The position numbers were made by a program, and so were the translations under genes. From assembly GCF_003606265.1 (NCBI RefSeq), contig NZ_CP023671.1:2604001-2668000 (forward strand): a stretch of 64,000 nucleotides of DNA, in the 5' to 3' direction. The notes below the pieces were generated by a model, which saw only the letters and a program-made list of their open reading frames with translations, did no database searches and was not told where the DNA came from. Shown here piece by piece: positions 38,799-48,256 of the stretch. Position 1 is the stretch's first letter; every line of letters starts with the position of its first letter. This stretch comes from Clostridium septicum. GTDB taxonomy: Bacteria; Bacillota; Clostridia; Clostridiales; Clostridiaceae.

Positions 38799-40535
38799 TT
38801 AATTAAATGCTTTATAAAAAGAACCTTTTTTATTTATAATATTTTCTATTTTGCTAAAAGGTATTTTAAATGTAACAAAACCAGATGAATGAGGTGCTAT
38901 TTCATAAGGAGGGAAATAAATATATAAGAAATTTTTATCAACATAGAATCCTTGATTATCTTTTATACCTTTAAATCCATCTGGATAAACACTTTCATAA
39001 TTAGGATTAGTTTTTATTTCATTATTTATGATATTATCGATTTCTCTAACCCAATAAAGAGAAGATTTAAATAAATCACTAATATTATAAAATTCTCCAG
39101 TTTTAAGGTTTATATTAGGTGTTATTAATGTTTCTAATCCATGAGCAGCTCCAAATGGATAATTATATCCTGTCATTTTAAGAACTAGTAGATTTTTATG
39201 GAAGAAGCTTATAGAAAAATCTCCTAAATATGAAAATGATAAATCATCATATTTATCTATTTCTTTTAAATTGGATAAAGTTTTTAGACGATTATTTATT
39301 TTCATTTCTGTAAGATTATTTGATTTTAAATTTACCTTTGGATAATAAACTAAGTAATTTACATTTGGTTTATATTTAAGCTTATTAACAGAATAAATTC
39401 TACTTAAAAGTATTAGAGAATTTGGTTTATATATTAATTTTCCTGATAATGAAATATATAATTTCATATAGTCAACATTTGCAGAAATTATATTGTTTAA
39501 AAGCTCTAAAGTTCCACTTCCTTTTACTTTAGGAAGTGAAGGTATAATATTACCGCTTGAATTTATAAAGAATGTGCTATTGTAATTATATGCAGAAGCT
39601 AAGTTGTTATCGAATTTATCTATATTCAAATAAATAAATTCAGTTAATACATTACATTCAGTTGTTCCAAGAGCATATATACTATTTACTATTTTATTGG
39701 CATTTCCAAGAGGCATACCTAGGGCAAGCCTATTTTCCCCTAATGATTTTATATCGCTATAAATAGGTGAGTAAATAAATTCACCAAGTTTATTTATAAC
39801 ACCAAAGGGACCATTAAAATTTTCAGTGGTGCTTACAATTGCCACACCGTCTTTAAATGGCGTAGCAGAATAAAACATTGGTTTAATTAAAATATCCCCA
39901 TTTTCATCCATATAGCCTAAGGGACCAAGTGGATCATTACCAAAAGCCATTACCCCTTCACCATATAAGCCTACAAATCTATATTTATAAGATGATATAA
40001 CAAATCCATCAACATCTATTAGTTCAAATCTATCATTATTTATTTGGACAATAGCCACTTCATCTATAAAATCATTTGCATTAATGTATTGAAGTTTTAT
40101 AACTTCATTTCCATCAATATCTATATACCCGTAAAGATAATTACCATTAGGTTTAGGATTAGCAACAACAGCTCTTAAATTATTAAATTTACTAATGTAT
40201 TGATATTTTTTTTTAGTAATTATATTACCTAGTTTATCAATAATTCCCATGGAACCATCGGTAAAAGTACAAACAGCACGACCTTCGCTAAATTCTTCAA
40301 TATTGGAGAAGGTAGGTTCAACTATAAATTTTCCGGTAGTATCAATTACTCCAGTTAAATTGTTTTTGACAACTATAGCTAAACCATCAGAATTAAAATT
40401 TGAAGCATATTCAAAAGTAGGAAGTATAACAAATTTACCGCTATTATTTATATATCCATAAAGACTATTAGATTTTGTGTTTTTAACAGCAGGAAATAAA
40501 TTAATATTGTCATATTTAGATTTTCTTTTTTTCAC
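38799..40535 (-). CDS. WG-repeat protein with DUF3298-type C-terminal domain
   Basis: The 578-aa protein has about seven or more WG-type repeats in its N-terminal half (for example SLYGYINNSGKFVILPTFEY and GVIDTTGKFIVEPTFSNIEEF). The C-terminal 190 residues resemble DUF4163/DUF3298 as in RsiV-like proteins (FSISFFHKNLLVLKMTGYNY, AAHGLETLITPNINLKTGEF). There is no signal peptide or membrane helix. The start is GTG 40535 after AGGAGC. The role is unknown; RsiV homologs bind lysozyme, but no anti-sigma domain is present here. It is divergent from the 40711 gene. Confidence 0.82.
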   Translation of the reverse strand: MKKRKSKYDNINLFPAVKNTKSNSLYGYINNSGKFVILPTFEYASNFNSDGLAIVVKNNLTGVIDTTGKFIVEPTFSNIEEFSEGRAVCTFTDGSMGIIDKLGNIITKKKYQYISKFNNLRAVVANPKPNGNYLYGYIDIDGNEVIKLQYINANDFIDEVAIVQINNDRFELIDVDGFVISSYKYRFVGLYGEGVMAFGNDPLGPLGYMDENGDILIKPMFYSATPFKDGVAIVSTTENFNGPFGVINKLGEFIYSPIYSDIKSLGENRLALGMPLGNANKIVNSIYALGTTECNVLTEFIYLNIDKFDNNLASAYNYNSTFFINSSGNIIPSLPKVKGSGTLELLNNIISANVDYMKLYISLSGKLIYKPNSLILLSRIYSVNKLKYKPNVNYLVYYPKVNLKSNNLTEMKINNRLKTLSNLKEIDKYDDLSFSYLGDFSISFFHKNLLVLKMTGYNYPFGAAHGLETLITPNINLKTGEFYNISDLFKSSLYWVREIDNIINNEIKTNPNYESVYPDGFKGIKDNQGFYVDKNFLYIYFPPYEIAPHSSGFVTFKIPFSKIENIINKKGSFYKAFN

Positions 40536-40710
40536 AATATTGCTCCTAATATTACTTATAGTAATTAATATATTTTAGATGGTTGTTTAATGTGCAGAAA
40601 ATAAGTTTCAGTGAAATTTGTAGATAAAAGAAATAAAATATTTAAATTTTCCCAATTTACGTATATAATAGTATAGTGTGTAATTTTGAGAGGATGGGAT
40701 ATAGAATTTT

Positions 40711-42351
40711 ATGAGAAAGAAAGGAATAGTAATATATTTATTAATAGTTAGTATAATAATTGGAGTAATTTTAAATTTTTGTGAAAATAATAAAATTAAA
40801 TCGGCAGAAATATTAGGTGCAAATGATAAAGTTTATTATGGGATTGATAAAAATGAGAATAATTTTACTGGTGATTTTAAGAAGTTGAATTTAGTAACTT
40901 ACGATAAAGTTACTAAAAAAGAGGAAAAATATCAATTGGATTTTTCAGAAAATCAATATCCAATTGATATTTCAGTAACAAAGGTCTTTAATAATTGGAT
41001 TTTAACTCAAACAATTGCAAAGGAAGAAATTATAGGTATAAATATATCAACAAGAGAAGTTAAAGTATTAGTTAGAGTAGATACAAAAGGCAAAGTTTCT
41101 CATTCAATAAAAGATTTTGAAATACAAGGAGAAAATTTAATATATTCATATTTTAATGATGGGGAGTCTAAAGTTGAGATTAAAAATTTAAAAACTAATA
41201 AGGTATTACAAATTGGAAAATTTAAAACTATAGAAAAGATTCCAGTTACAATATTTAAAGATAAGGCGGCATATATAGTTAATAATAAAATATATATTAT
41301 TGATATAAACAATGGACAAGTTATTAATGAAAGTCAATCTTTATATAAGGAAGAGCTTTTAATGTATGAAGATAAAATATATACATTTAAGCTTAATGGT
41401 GGATATGATGATTTTATACAGATAGATTTAAAAGATAATTTAAAAGAGAAACAAATATTAGAAAGATGTTCTACAATTACTGATTTGTATGAGTCTGGAG
41501 GGAAAATAGTTTATAATAATTATTTTTATGACACTAATGAAGAAAGTTTATATTTAAGAGCATTAGAGAATACAGGGTATATAAAGGGAAGAATGATAAT
41601 AGATAATTATATATTAGATATGTCAGAAGAATATAGTGAGATTGAAGAAGGAAAGAATTGCTTTAAATATCTTTTAAGAGGTGACCAAAATAGGAGTATA
41701 AGAGTAAGCTTAGATGACAAAAGATTTATTCAGGTATTAGTAAATGGAGAAGTAGTTGAGAGAGATTCTGAAAGCAATAAAATACTTAAGCATTTTAGTG
41801 GGTTCAATATTAGAAATCTAAAAGTTGTAATGGACTATGCTAAATCAGATAATAAGCTTTATGGAATTGAAGAGGTAGAAACTGGATTTAATGCTTTAGT
41901 AGGTTTGGATCTCGAAACGGGAGAGAAAACATTTGTAAAAGAAGTAAAAGAAGATCCTAAATTAGTAAGGCAAATAGCTGTAAATAATGATGAGATTGGG
42001 TATTTACTACAAGATGAATCTGAAAGTAGATTTGTAATATATAATATGAAAACTAAGGATAATGAGATTATTAATTTAGACATCCAAGGTTATACAAATG
42101 ATATAGCATTTAATGATGAAAATATATTGATTCTACAATATAGAGTACCTAAAATATATAGTTTTGATAGAAAAATTGGTAATATAACTAAGGAAAGTTT
42201 AGCAGAATATCAATCATTTACAGGAGTTAAAGATGTTGGGGTTATATCATCAAAGTTAGATGGAGAATATGAGTTAGTAGATTATAAATTAAATATTTTA
42301 AGAAAATTTCATAATGAAAGATCTGCATTAAAATATATATATAAGAGTTAA
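40711..42351 (+). CDS. Membrane-anchored propeller-like extracytoplasmic protein
   Basis: I do not recognise a named family. The 546-aa protein has one N-terminal signal anchor (about 5-23) and then a long outside domain of repeated strand motifs such as LVGLDLETGEKTFVKEV and FVIYNMKTKDNEIINLDI, spaced like beta-propeller blades. A cysteine follows the anchor (LNFCENN) but not in a clear lipobox. GAGAGGATGG precedes the ATG. It is divergent from the WG-repeat gene, suggesting related surface roles. Confidence 0.6.
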   Translation: MRKKGIVIYLLIVSIIIGVILNFCENNKIKSAEILGANDKVYYGIDKNENNFTGDFKKLNLVTYDKVTKKEEKYQLDFSENQYPIDISVTKVFNNWILTQTIAKEEIIGINISTREVKVLVRVDTKGKVSHSIKDFEIQGENLIYSYFNDGESKVEIKNLKTNKVLQIGKFKTIEKIPVTIFKDKAAYIVNNKIYIIDINNGQVINESQSLYKEELLMYEDKIYTFKLNGGYDDFIQIDLKDNLKEKQILERCSTITDLYESGGKIVYNNYFYDTNEESLYLRALENTGYIKGRMIIDNYILDMSEEYSEIEEGKNCFKYLLRGDQNRSIRVSLDDKRFIQVLVNGEVVERDSESNKILKHFSGFNIRNLKVVMDYAKSDNKLYGIEEVETGFNALVGLDLETGEKTFVKEVKEDPKLVRQIAVNNDEIGYLLQDESESRFVIYNMKTKDNEIINLDIQGYTNDIAFNDENILILQYRVPKIYSFDRKIGNITKESLAEYQSFTGVKDVGVISSKLDGEYELVDYKLNILRKFHNERSALKYIYKS

Positions 42352-42376
42352 TATGAATAATAGTATTGAAATTACT

Positions 42377-42412
42377 AAAAAAGAGGATTTTTAAAAAATC
42401 CTCTTTTTTTTT
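42377..42412. terminator. Bidirectional terminator
   Basis: AAAAAAGAGGATTTTT and AAAAATCCTCTTTTTT form a stem with A and T runs, serving the convergent 40711 gene and asnA. Confidence 0.9.
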
Positions 42413-43427
42413 ATAGTAAGTGTATGTTATGTTCTTCACAAATTTCTATCATTTCTTCAGGCCATACAGAAGCTTGTACTTCACCAACATGAGCTTTTCT
42501 TAAGAAGAACATACAAATTCTTGATTGTCCAATTCCACCACCAACAGTATAAGGTAATTTTCCTTGAAGTAATTTTTTATGGAAATCAAGTTCTTTTCTA
42601 TCTTCACAACCAGATACTTTTAACTGATTTAAAAGAGCAGTTTCATCAACTCTAATACCCATTGATGATAACTCAAGAGCTTTATCAAATACAGGATAAT
42701 AGAATAATATATCTCCATTTAAGCTCCAATCATCATAGTCAGGGGATCTACCATCATGTTTTTCTCCAGATGCTAAAGCACCACCAATTCCTTGGATAAA
42801 TACAGCTTTCTTTTCTCTACATATAGCATCTTCTCTTTCTTTTGAAGTTAGAGTAGGATATTTATCTTCAAGTTCTTGAGCTGTTATAAAGTAAATATCT
42901 TCTGGTAATATTTCATCGAAATATTCATATTTTGATGAAAGGAACTTTTCTGTTTTTTTGAATACTTCATATATTGTTTTAACTATACTTCTTAAAGTTT
43001 CTTCAGTTCTTTGTTCCTTTGTTATGATTCTTTCCCAATCCCATTGGTCAACGTAAGTAGAATGAGTGTTATCTAAATCTTCATCTCTTCTTATTGCATT
43101 CATATCTGTATAAAGTCCTTCATTTGGAGAGAAGCCATATCGATATAAAGCCATTCTCTTCCACTTAGCAAGTGAGTGAACAATTTCGAAACTACTTCCA
43201 TCAATACCTCTCATATCAAAAGATACAGGTCTTTCAGTACCATTTAAAGCATCATTTAAACCGGTATTTCTTTCAACAAATAGTGGAGCAGAAACTCTAG
43301 TTAAGTTTAATGCTTTTGAAAGTTCACTTTCAAAAAAATCCTTTACTGCTTTAATAGCTATTTCAGTTTCTCTTAATGATAAATGTGGTTTATATCCCTT
43401 AGGTAATATTAATCTTTCTTTGCACAT
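42411..43427 (-). CDS. asnA: Aspartate-ammonia ligase (asparagine synthetase A)
   Basis: The 338-aa enzyme makes asparagine from aspartate, ammonia and ATP. It belongs to the class II tRNA-synthetase-like fold, with [19 protein letters not shown] at its C terminus and motifs [20 protein letters not shown] and [13 protein letters not shown]. It has the usual length. GAGGGATAAAT precedes the ATG. A T-box riboswitch with an AAC specifier controls it. Confidence 0.97.
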   Translation of the reverse strand: MCKERLILPKGYKPHLSLRETEIAIKAVKDFFESELSKALNLTRVSAPLFVERNTGLNDALNGTERPVSFDMRGIDGSSFEIVHSLAKWKRMALYRYGFSPNEGLYTDMNAIRRDEDLDNTHSTYVDQWDWERIITKEQRTEETLRSIVKTIYEVFKKTEKFLSSKYEYFDEILPEDIYFITAQELEDKYPTLTSKEREDAICREKKAVFIQGIGGALASGEKHDGRSPDYDDWSLNGDILFYYPVFDKALELSSMGIRVDETALLNQLKVSGCEDRKELDFHKKLLQGKLPYTVGGGIGQSRICMFFLRKAHVGEVQASVWPEEMIEICEEHNIHLL

Positions 43428-43540
43428 TATTTATCCCTCTTTCTAAATCTAATTTTCTTATTTTATGAAATTATTAAAATGATATATTTTATTTTTCAGA
43501 ATTAATAATCAGTTTAAGATGCATCTTAAATTTTAAATAT

Positions 43541-43853
43541 AAAAAAAACCCTCGTCCTAAATATAGGACGAAAGGCATATCTTCCGCGGTACCACCTATG
43601 TTAACATAAATAAGTTCACTCAATATCAGTACAGAATAAAATAAAAACAAAATTCGATACTGTCCAATTTCTAACAGATTGGTTCCGTCCAGATGTACTA
43701 TTTATATAAATTTAATAAATATAAATTTCCAGTGGAAGCTCCGAGATGTTATTCGCTAATGGCTTAGTATGGGTATTACACCATCACCCACTCTCTTAAA
43801 CTAGTTTCAATTAGTTACTTCTTCTCTTCTTAGCTTTTAATTATTCATTTGTT
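43541..43853 (-). promoter_or_regulatory. T-box riboswitch (Asn specifier) of asnA
   Basis: On the minus strand the T-box AGGTGGTACCGCGG lies at 43584-43597. The terminator (TCGTCCTA/TAGGACGA and a T-run) lies at 43541-43571. The specifier region GAATAACATCTCGGA contains AAC at 43748-43750, an Asn codon, and aligns base for base with the ATC of the Ile T-box upstream of brnQ. Uncharged tRNA-Asn would permit read-through into asnA. Confidence 0.92.
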
Positions 43854-43859
43854 GAAATT

Positions 43860-43888
43860 AATATATCACCATTTTTGCAACTTGTCAA
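43860..43888 (-). promoter_or_regulatory. Promoter of the asnA T-box leader
   Basis: On the minus strand TTGACA (43883-43888) and TATATT (43860-43865) are 17 bp apart, just upstream of the T-box leader. Confidence 0.75.
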
Positions 43889-44087
43889 TAATATATCTTG
43901 CATTTTTTTAGTATTTATTTATAAAATTAAGGGATTTAAGTGGAGAATTTAAAAGAAAATATAATAAATATGAAATTACATATAAGGGAATATATTTTTT
44001 GCCTTTATGAAAGAAGTTAAATAGTTTAGTTTAAAATTGTGAATAAAATAAAAAAAGTTGCTCATAATATGAGTATCTAATGGTTAA

Positions 44088-44125
44088 TTATTTCTAATAT
44101 TATTTAAATAATAATATTAGAAATA
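44088..44125 (+). repeat. Long A/T hairpin upstream of the PF06541 gene
   Basis: TTATTTCTAATATTA and TAATATTAGAAATAA form a perfect 15-bp stem with a 9-base loop. Together with the hairpin at 44144 it forms a structured stretch in the gap 43889-44211, which otherwise has no gene. Confidence 0.7.
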
Positions 44126-44143
44126 AGTTAGCCCCTAGATAAT

Positions 44144-44189
44144 ACTAAAGTAATTAGGAGGTTAGAATCTTAATTACTTTAGTTTTATA
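44144..44189 (+). terminator. Terminator-like hairpin in the leader of the PF06541 gene
   Basis: ACTAAAGTAATTA and TAATTACTTTAGT pair around a loop containing GGAGGTTAG and are followed by TTTATAT. It ends about 20 bp before the gene start, so it could act as an attenuator. Confidence 0.55.
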
Positions 44190-44211
44190 TACAAAAGAAA
44201 GTAGGGTGTTT

Positions 44212-44733
44212 ATGAATTTTTTTTTATGGATAGCATTTAATTTTGTTCTATATTCCTTTATAGGGTGGATAATAGAGGAGGTTTATGCTTATTTTATTAA
44301 GGGAAACTTCAAAAAAGAAGGTTTTTTAAAAGGTCCATTTAAGCCTATGTATGGATTTGCAATGACAATATTAGTAGTATTTAATAGAATAAGTCACCCA
44401 AACATACTTATTATGACAATTCTTTCTTTTATTGTACCAACTACAATAGAGTATATAAGTGGTGATTTATTAAAAAAAGTTTTTAATAAAGTTTATTGGG
44501 ACTATTCAAATTTAACTCATAATTTTAATGGATTAATAAGTTTAAGATTTTCATTTTATTGGACATTTCTATGTTTAATAGGAGTATATTATTTTCAACC
44601 ATTAGTAGATATGGTATATTATCATTTTTTCGTTATATGGGCAATAATAGTTCCTATATCTATATTTTTTATGATGCTAGATTTAGCTATAATAGTAAAA
44701 GAAAATAGTAAAATTAATATAAATAAAATTTAA
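44212..44733 (+). CDS. Putative ABC transporter permease (PF06541, CmpB-like)
   Basis: The 173-aa membrane protein has about four helices and the N-terminal signature YSFIGWIIEEVYAYFIKGNFKKEGFLKGPFKPMYGF of PF06541 (here split over positions 12-48). The family is called ABC-transporter type IV permease, but no ATPase is adjacent and the activity is uncertain. ATG 44212 is preferred over GTG 44206 because GTAGGG lies at a better distance. Confidence 0.8.
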   Translation: MNFFLWIAFNFVLYSFIGWIIEEVYAYFIKGNFKKEGFLKGPFKPMYGFAMTILVVFNRISHPNILIMTILSFIVPTTIEYISGDLLKKVFNKVYWDYSNLTHNFNGLISLRFSFYWTFLCLIGVYYFQPLVDMVYYHFFVIWAIIVPISIFFMMLDLAIIVKENSKININKI

Positions 44734-44741
44734 ATTCTTAA

Positions 44742-44782
44742 AAAATAAACCTTCTATTCTTTTAGAATAGAAGGTTTATTTT
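44742..44782. terminator. Bidirectional terminator
   Basis: AATAAACCTTCTATTCT and AGAATAGAAGGTTTATT form a perfect 17-bp stem with A and T runs, serving the PF06541 gene and the convergent VanW gene. Confidence 0.92.
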
Positions 44783-44786
44783 CTCA

Positions 44787-46100
44787 TTAATTATTAAAAG
44801 GTTGGTAAGTGCTTTTATCTATAAATTTTTCGTAAACTTGATTTCCGTTTGCATCATATCCGTATAAATAAGTTTCAGCACTTAAAGGTCCTTTTGGATA
44901 GCTTTTAGGCTCATAATTAATTCCGTTAGTTATACTGTCATTTGACCAAAATTCAATAGTAAGAGTTCCATTACCTGCGTGTGAATTTATAACTATTGGG
45001 AACTCAGTGTCATTTCTGAATTTTAAGTCTATTGAACCATCAGCTAAAGTTGCATCTAATCCAATAGGAACATAAGATACTGTCATCATATGATTCATTC
45101 TTTCAGTTGGTATAATACCTGCTCTAAGCATAGTGTTATATAAAGTAGAAGCAACTTGACAAACACCACCACCATAATTTTTAACAACTTTACCAGCTAC
45201 GTAAGTATTTGCCATTACGAATCCATTCTCAGGAGTAGTAGGTCCAATTGCAGACTCACAAGAGAAAGTTTCACCAGGCATAACTAAAGAGTTATCTATA
45301 TTTCTTGCAGCAATTTCTAGATTAGTTCCACTAGGACCACCTGGATAATTTGTTGAAAAAGTAGAAACCTTTTTATTAACTCCTTTTAAGGCATCAGCTT
45401 TTACTGAGGGTTCTACAGTGTTCATTTCTCCAGTTAATTCAATGGTATCATTACTGTCAATATCTTTAATATTTGCTTTTAAAGTTTCAAGTAATGTCTG
45501 AGAGTCTAGTTTAGAACCATTAGCACCATCAACTATGTGTATACCATTATTTATATCTATTTGTGCATTTTTAGGTTCTACATTAACTGATGAACTTATT
45601 TTGTTTACAAAATCCTTAAGCTTATCTTCATTATAAGAAAGCTCAAGTTTATAATCTCTTCTTTCAGGGTTCTTTAAAAGCTTTGATTTTTGAAAAAAGC
45701 CTTTATCTTTTCCGTAATTTAAAATTTCTTTTTCAAGTTCTTCATAAGGAGTTGTTACTTCAAGATCCTTATAAAATGTTTGGAAAGATTCATCGCCTAC
45801 AGTTATATCTATTTGTCTGTTACCCTCAACGTCCATCATAGATGTTAATGTATTATGAAGTTCTTCGGCAGTTTGTCCAGAAACATCTTTATCCAAAATA
45901 TATGCACCAGGATAAACTTTATCAGCAAAGCTATTAATTAAGTTATTATTTCTTACACCAATGTAAGTTAGTGAACCTACTAAAATAATAACAATTGCAA
46001 TACCTGATAAAAAATATTTTGATTTTAATAGCGACATATAATTTTTTTCTGATAGTACGACATTTTTTTCAAGATTAGTGTTAGATTGGTTACTGTCCAT
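44787..46100 (-). CDS. VanW-family membrane-anchored cell-wall protein
   Basis: The 437-aa protein has one N-terminal membrane anchor (about 30-50), a YoaR-type peptidoglycan-binding region (about 60-220, with GAYILDKDVSGQTAEEL) and a VanW domain (about 240-385) with ENGFVMANTYVAGKVVKNY and GGGVCQVASTLYNTM. The C-terminal end is a short strand region. VanW is named from vancomycin clusters, but this solitary gene gives no evidence of resistance. GGAGGG precedes the ATG. Confidence 0.9.
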   Translation of the reverse strand: MDSNQSNTNLEKNVVLSEKNYMSLLKSKYFLSGIAIVIILVGSLTYIGVRNNNLINSFADKVYPGAYILDKDVSGQTAEELHNTLTSMMDVEGNRQIDITVGDESFQTFYKDLEVTTPYEELEKEILNYGKDKGFFQKSKLLKNPERRDYKLELSYNEDKLKDFVNKISSSVNVEPKNAQIDINNGIHIVDGANGSKLDSQTLLETLKANIKDIDSNDTIELTGEMNTVEPSVKADALKGVNKKVSTFSTNYPGGPSGTNLEIAARNIDNSLVMPGETFSCESAIGPTTPENGFVMANTYVAGKVVKNYGGGVCQVASTLYNTMLRAGIIPTERMNHMMTVSYVPIGLDATLADGSIDLKFRNDTEFPIVINSHAGNGTLTIEFWSNDSITNGINYEPKSYPKGPLSAETYLYGYDANGNQVYEKFIDKSTYQPFNN

Positions 46101-46392
46101 AGGGCCCTCCTATAAGTATTAGTTTTATATAATGTTTAAATAGTATGTTTATATAAAAATATATGCAAATAAAATATAAAGTTATAATTTATGGTAAATT
46201 TATATGAAACATATTCCACTATATTATACATCATTAATAAAAAAATCCCAATAATTAATTGAGAATAAATACAATGAAAATTAATTTAATATATTTACAT
46301 AAATTAATATTATGTAAATATATAGTTTAGAATAGCTAATTTAATATTTGAACATACTATTATTGTTAATTTACATAGAAAGGAGTGATATA

Positions 46393-46599
46393 ATGGAAAG
46401 AGTTCATTACAATGTAAGTGGCTTAGTTAATACAATGAGTAAGACACATGTAAAAAACGCTTTAGATAACTTAGAAGGCGTACAACAAGTATGTGTTGAT
46501 ATTGGAAGAGGTACTGTTGAAGTAATATATGGTGAAGAAGCAAATGAAAATGAAATTAGAAAGTGCATTGAGAATACAGGTTACATTATAGAATCTTAA
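46393..46599 (+). CDS. HMA-like small protein without the CxxC metal site
   Basis: The 68-aa protein has the beta-alpha-beta-beta-alpha-beta pattern of heavy-metal-associated domains (VKNALDNLEGVQQVCVDIGRGTVEVIY, positions about 18-44, and a final ENTGYII). The metal loop reads SGLVNTMSKTHV, so the two cysteines of CopZ are missing. It is therefore unlikely to bind copper in the usual way. ATG 46393 is chosen because AAAGGAGTG lies 6 bp upstream. Confidence 0.8.
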   Translation: MERVHYNVSGLVNTMSKTHVKNALDNLEGVQQVCVDIGRGTVEVIYGEEANENEIRKCIENTGYIIES

Positions 46600-46606
46600 A
46601 GTTTAG

Positions 46607-46633
46607 GCCACTTTGTTAAGTGGCTGTTTTATT
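46607..46633 (+). terminator. Terminator after the HMA-like gene
   Basis: GCCACTT, loop TGTT, AAGTGGC and TGTTTTATT. Confidence 0.85.
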
Positions 46634-46645
46634 ATAAAAATATAT

Positions 46646-46660
46646 TGATAATGATTATCA
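46646..46660. promoter_or_regulatory. Perfect Fur box upstream of the ZIP gene
   Basis: TGATAATGATTATCA matches the 7-1-7 Fur consensus at every fixed position. It is 41 bp before the start codon. Confidence 0.85.
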
Positions 46661-46701
46661 TTTAATGTAATATTAAAGCAAGGTAGTAAGGAGGGGGGAA
46701 A

Positions 46702-47523
46702 ATGGATAACGTATTAGTAGCTTTTTTAATTACTTTATTTGCTGGACTAGCTACAGGAATAGGAAGTTGTATAGCATTTTTTGTGAAAAAGACCAATAAA
46801 AAATTTCTTTCAATTAGTTTAGGTTTTTCAGCAGGAGTGATGATTTACGTTTCAATGGTTGAGATTATGTCAGAAGCTAAGAGAGCTCTTGTAGCTGAAA
46901 TTGGAGAAAAAAATGGGAGTTTAATAACTGTCCTTTCATTCTTTTTAGGAATGTTACTTATAGCATTAATAGATAAACTTGTTCCATCATTTGAAAATCC
47001 ACATGAGGTTAGAAATATAGAAAATATTGAAAATAAATCAATATTAAATAAAGATGATATAAATAGAGATAATAAATTATTAAGAATGGGAGTATTCACA
47101 GCTTTAGTAATTGGAATTCATAATTTTCCAGAAGGATTAGCAACATTTATATCTGCATTAGGAGATATGAAAATAGCTATTCCAATAGCAATAGCTATTG
47201 CTATACATAATATACCAGAAGGAATTTCTATTTCAGTTCCAATTTATTATGCAACAGGAGATAAAAAGAAAGCATTTATATACTCATTTTTATCAGGAAT
47301 GTCAGAGCCGTTAGGTGCCTTAGTAGGATATATATTTTTAAAAAATATATTTAATGATATAATATTTGGTGTAGTTTTTGCGGCTGTAGCAGGCATAATG
47401 GTATTTATTTCATTGGATGAATTATTACCAGCAGCGAAAGAGTATGGAGAACATCATCTTTCTATTTATGGATTAATATCAGGGATGTTTGTTATGGCAA
47501 TTAGCTTAATATTATTTATATAG
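46702..47523 (+). CDS. zupT: ZIP-family metal transporter (ZupT-like)
   Basis: This 273-aa protein has eight predicted helices. The metal site lies in HNFPEGLATF and HNIPEGISIS of the conserved helices, as in ZupT, which imports Zn, Fe, Mn or Co. A charged loop (about 95-125) separates the two halves. AGGAGGGGGG precedes the ATG. The perfect Fur box suggests Fe2+ as a physiological substrate, though that is inference. The next gene follows after 18 bp. Confidence 0.93.
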   Translation: MDNVLVAFLITLFAGLATGIGSCIAFFVKKTNKKFLSISLGFSAGVMIYVSMVEIMSEAKRALVAEIGEKNGSLITVLSFFLGMLLIALIDKLVPSFENPHEVRNIENIENKSILNKDDINRDNKLLRMGVFTALVIGIHNFPEGLATFISALGDMKIAIPIAIAIAIHNIPEGISISVPIYYATGDKKKAFIYSFLSGMSEPLGALVGYIFLKNIFNDIIFGVVFAAVAGIMVFISLDELLPAAKEYGEHHLSIYGLISGMFVMAISLILFI

Positions 47524-47541
47524 TTTATATGAGGTGAATTT

Positions 47542-47871
47542 ATGGTGGAAGAGTATATTAGTGCAATAGAAGCAAGTAAGAAATTTAATTTGTATTTAAA
47601 GGTAGTTAACTCAGTCTCAACATTTGATAGTTATAATAGTTTTTTTAATATTTTTGATCAATATGAAGAGTATTGCAGAAGAATAGTAATATTAACACCA
47701 TATAAAGAGTTAGAAGAGGTTTATGAAGTAGATCCAGGAGAAAAAATAGAAGAAGCTATTATTAGAGAAGGAAATATGTGGATTAAAGAGTATCCATTAA
47801 CAACAAAGCCAGAGGATATTTGTATGGAAAGTTTATTTATACCAAAAGAGTTGTTAGAGAAGATATTATAA
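47542..47871 (+). CDS. Hypothetical protein, 109 aa
   Basis: I do not recognise this protein. It is soluble, acidic and rich in aromatic residues (YNSFFNIFDQYEEYCRRI, YEVDPGEKIEEAIIREG). A GAGGTGA site precedes the ATG, and it lies 18 bp downstream of the Fur-box ZIP gene, so it is probably co-transcribed and may share iron control. A terminator follows. Confidence 0.7.
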   Translation: MVEEYISAIEASKKFNLYLKVVNSVSTFDSYNSFFNIFDQYEEYCRRIVILTPYKELEEVYEVDPGEKIEEAIIREGNMWIKEYPLTTKPEDICMESLFIPKELLEKIL

Positions 47872-47875
47872 AAAT

Positions 47876-47911
47876 AGCCTAAATTGTTTAATACAATTTA
47901 GGTTATTTTTT
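47876..47911 (+). terminator. Terminator of the ZIP/hypothetical operon
   Basis: GCCTAAATTGT and ACAATTTAGGT pair around TTAAT and are followed by TATTTTTT. Confidence 0.88.
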
Positions 47912-48009
47912 AATTAAATAAAATTTATTTTATATTGACAAATAACTCTTATTATTTAATAATAAGGGTAAGAAAATAAACTTAAATGTAAACATAGGAG
48001 GATTTTAAA

Positions 48010-48192
48010 ATGAAAGCATTTGTAGATGAAAATGTTTGTATATCATGTGGATTATGTGAAGGGACATGTTCAGAAGTATTTTCATTAGATACAGGAGTAG
48101 CTGTAGCTGGTGAAGTAGTAGAAGGAACTGAGGATTTAGTAAGAGAAGCATGTGATGGATGCCCTGTACAAGCTATTTCTGTTGAAGAATAA
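48010..48192 (+). CDS. Single-cluster [4Fe-4S] ferredoxin
   Basis: The 60-aa protein has cysteines at 10, 13, 16, 20, 48 and 51. CISCGLC and CDGCP provide the four ligands (C10, C13, C16, C51), and C20 with C48 may form a disulfide, as in other monocluster ferredoxins. The acidic surface suits electron transfer. AGGAGG precedes the ATG. It has its own promoter region and is followed by a BFD-like gene. Confidence 0.93.
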   Translation: MKAFVDENVCISCGLCEGTCSEVFSLDTGVAVAGEVVEGTEDLVREACDGCPVQAISVEE

Positions 48193-48256
48193 TATATAAA
48201 TTAATTACAAATATTAATAAAGTGTTAAGGTTGTTATTAAGAAGGGAGAATATATT

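Noticed and set aside
44787..46100. Vancomycin resistance determinant
   Set aside because: VanW domain alone occurs widely in Clostridium and no vanHAX genes are present.
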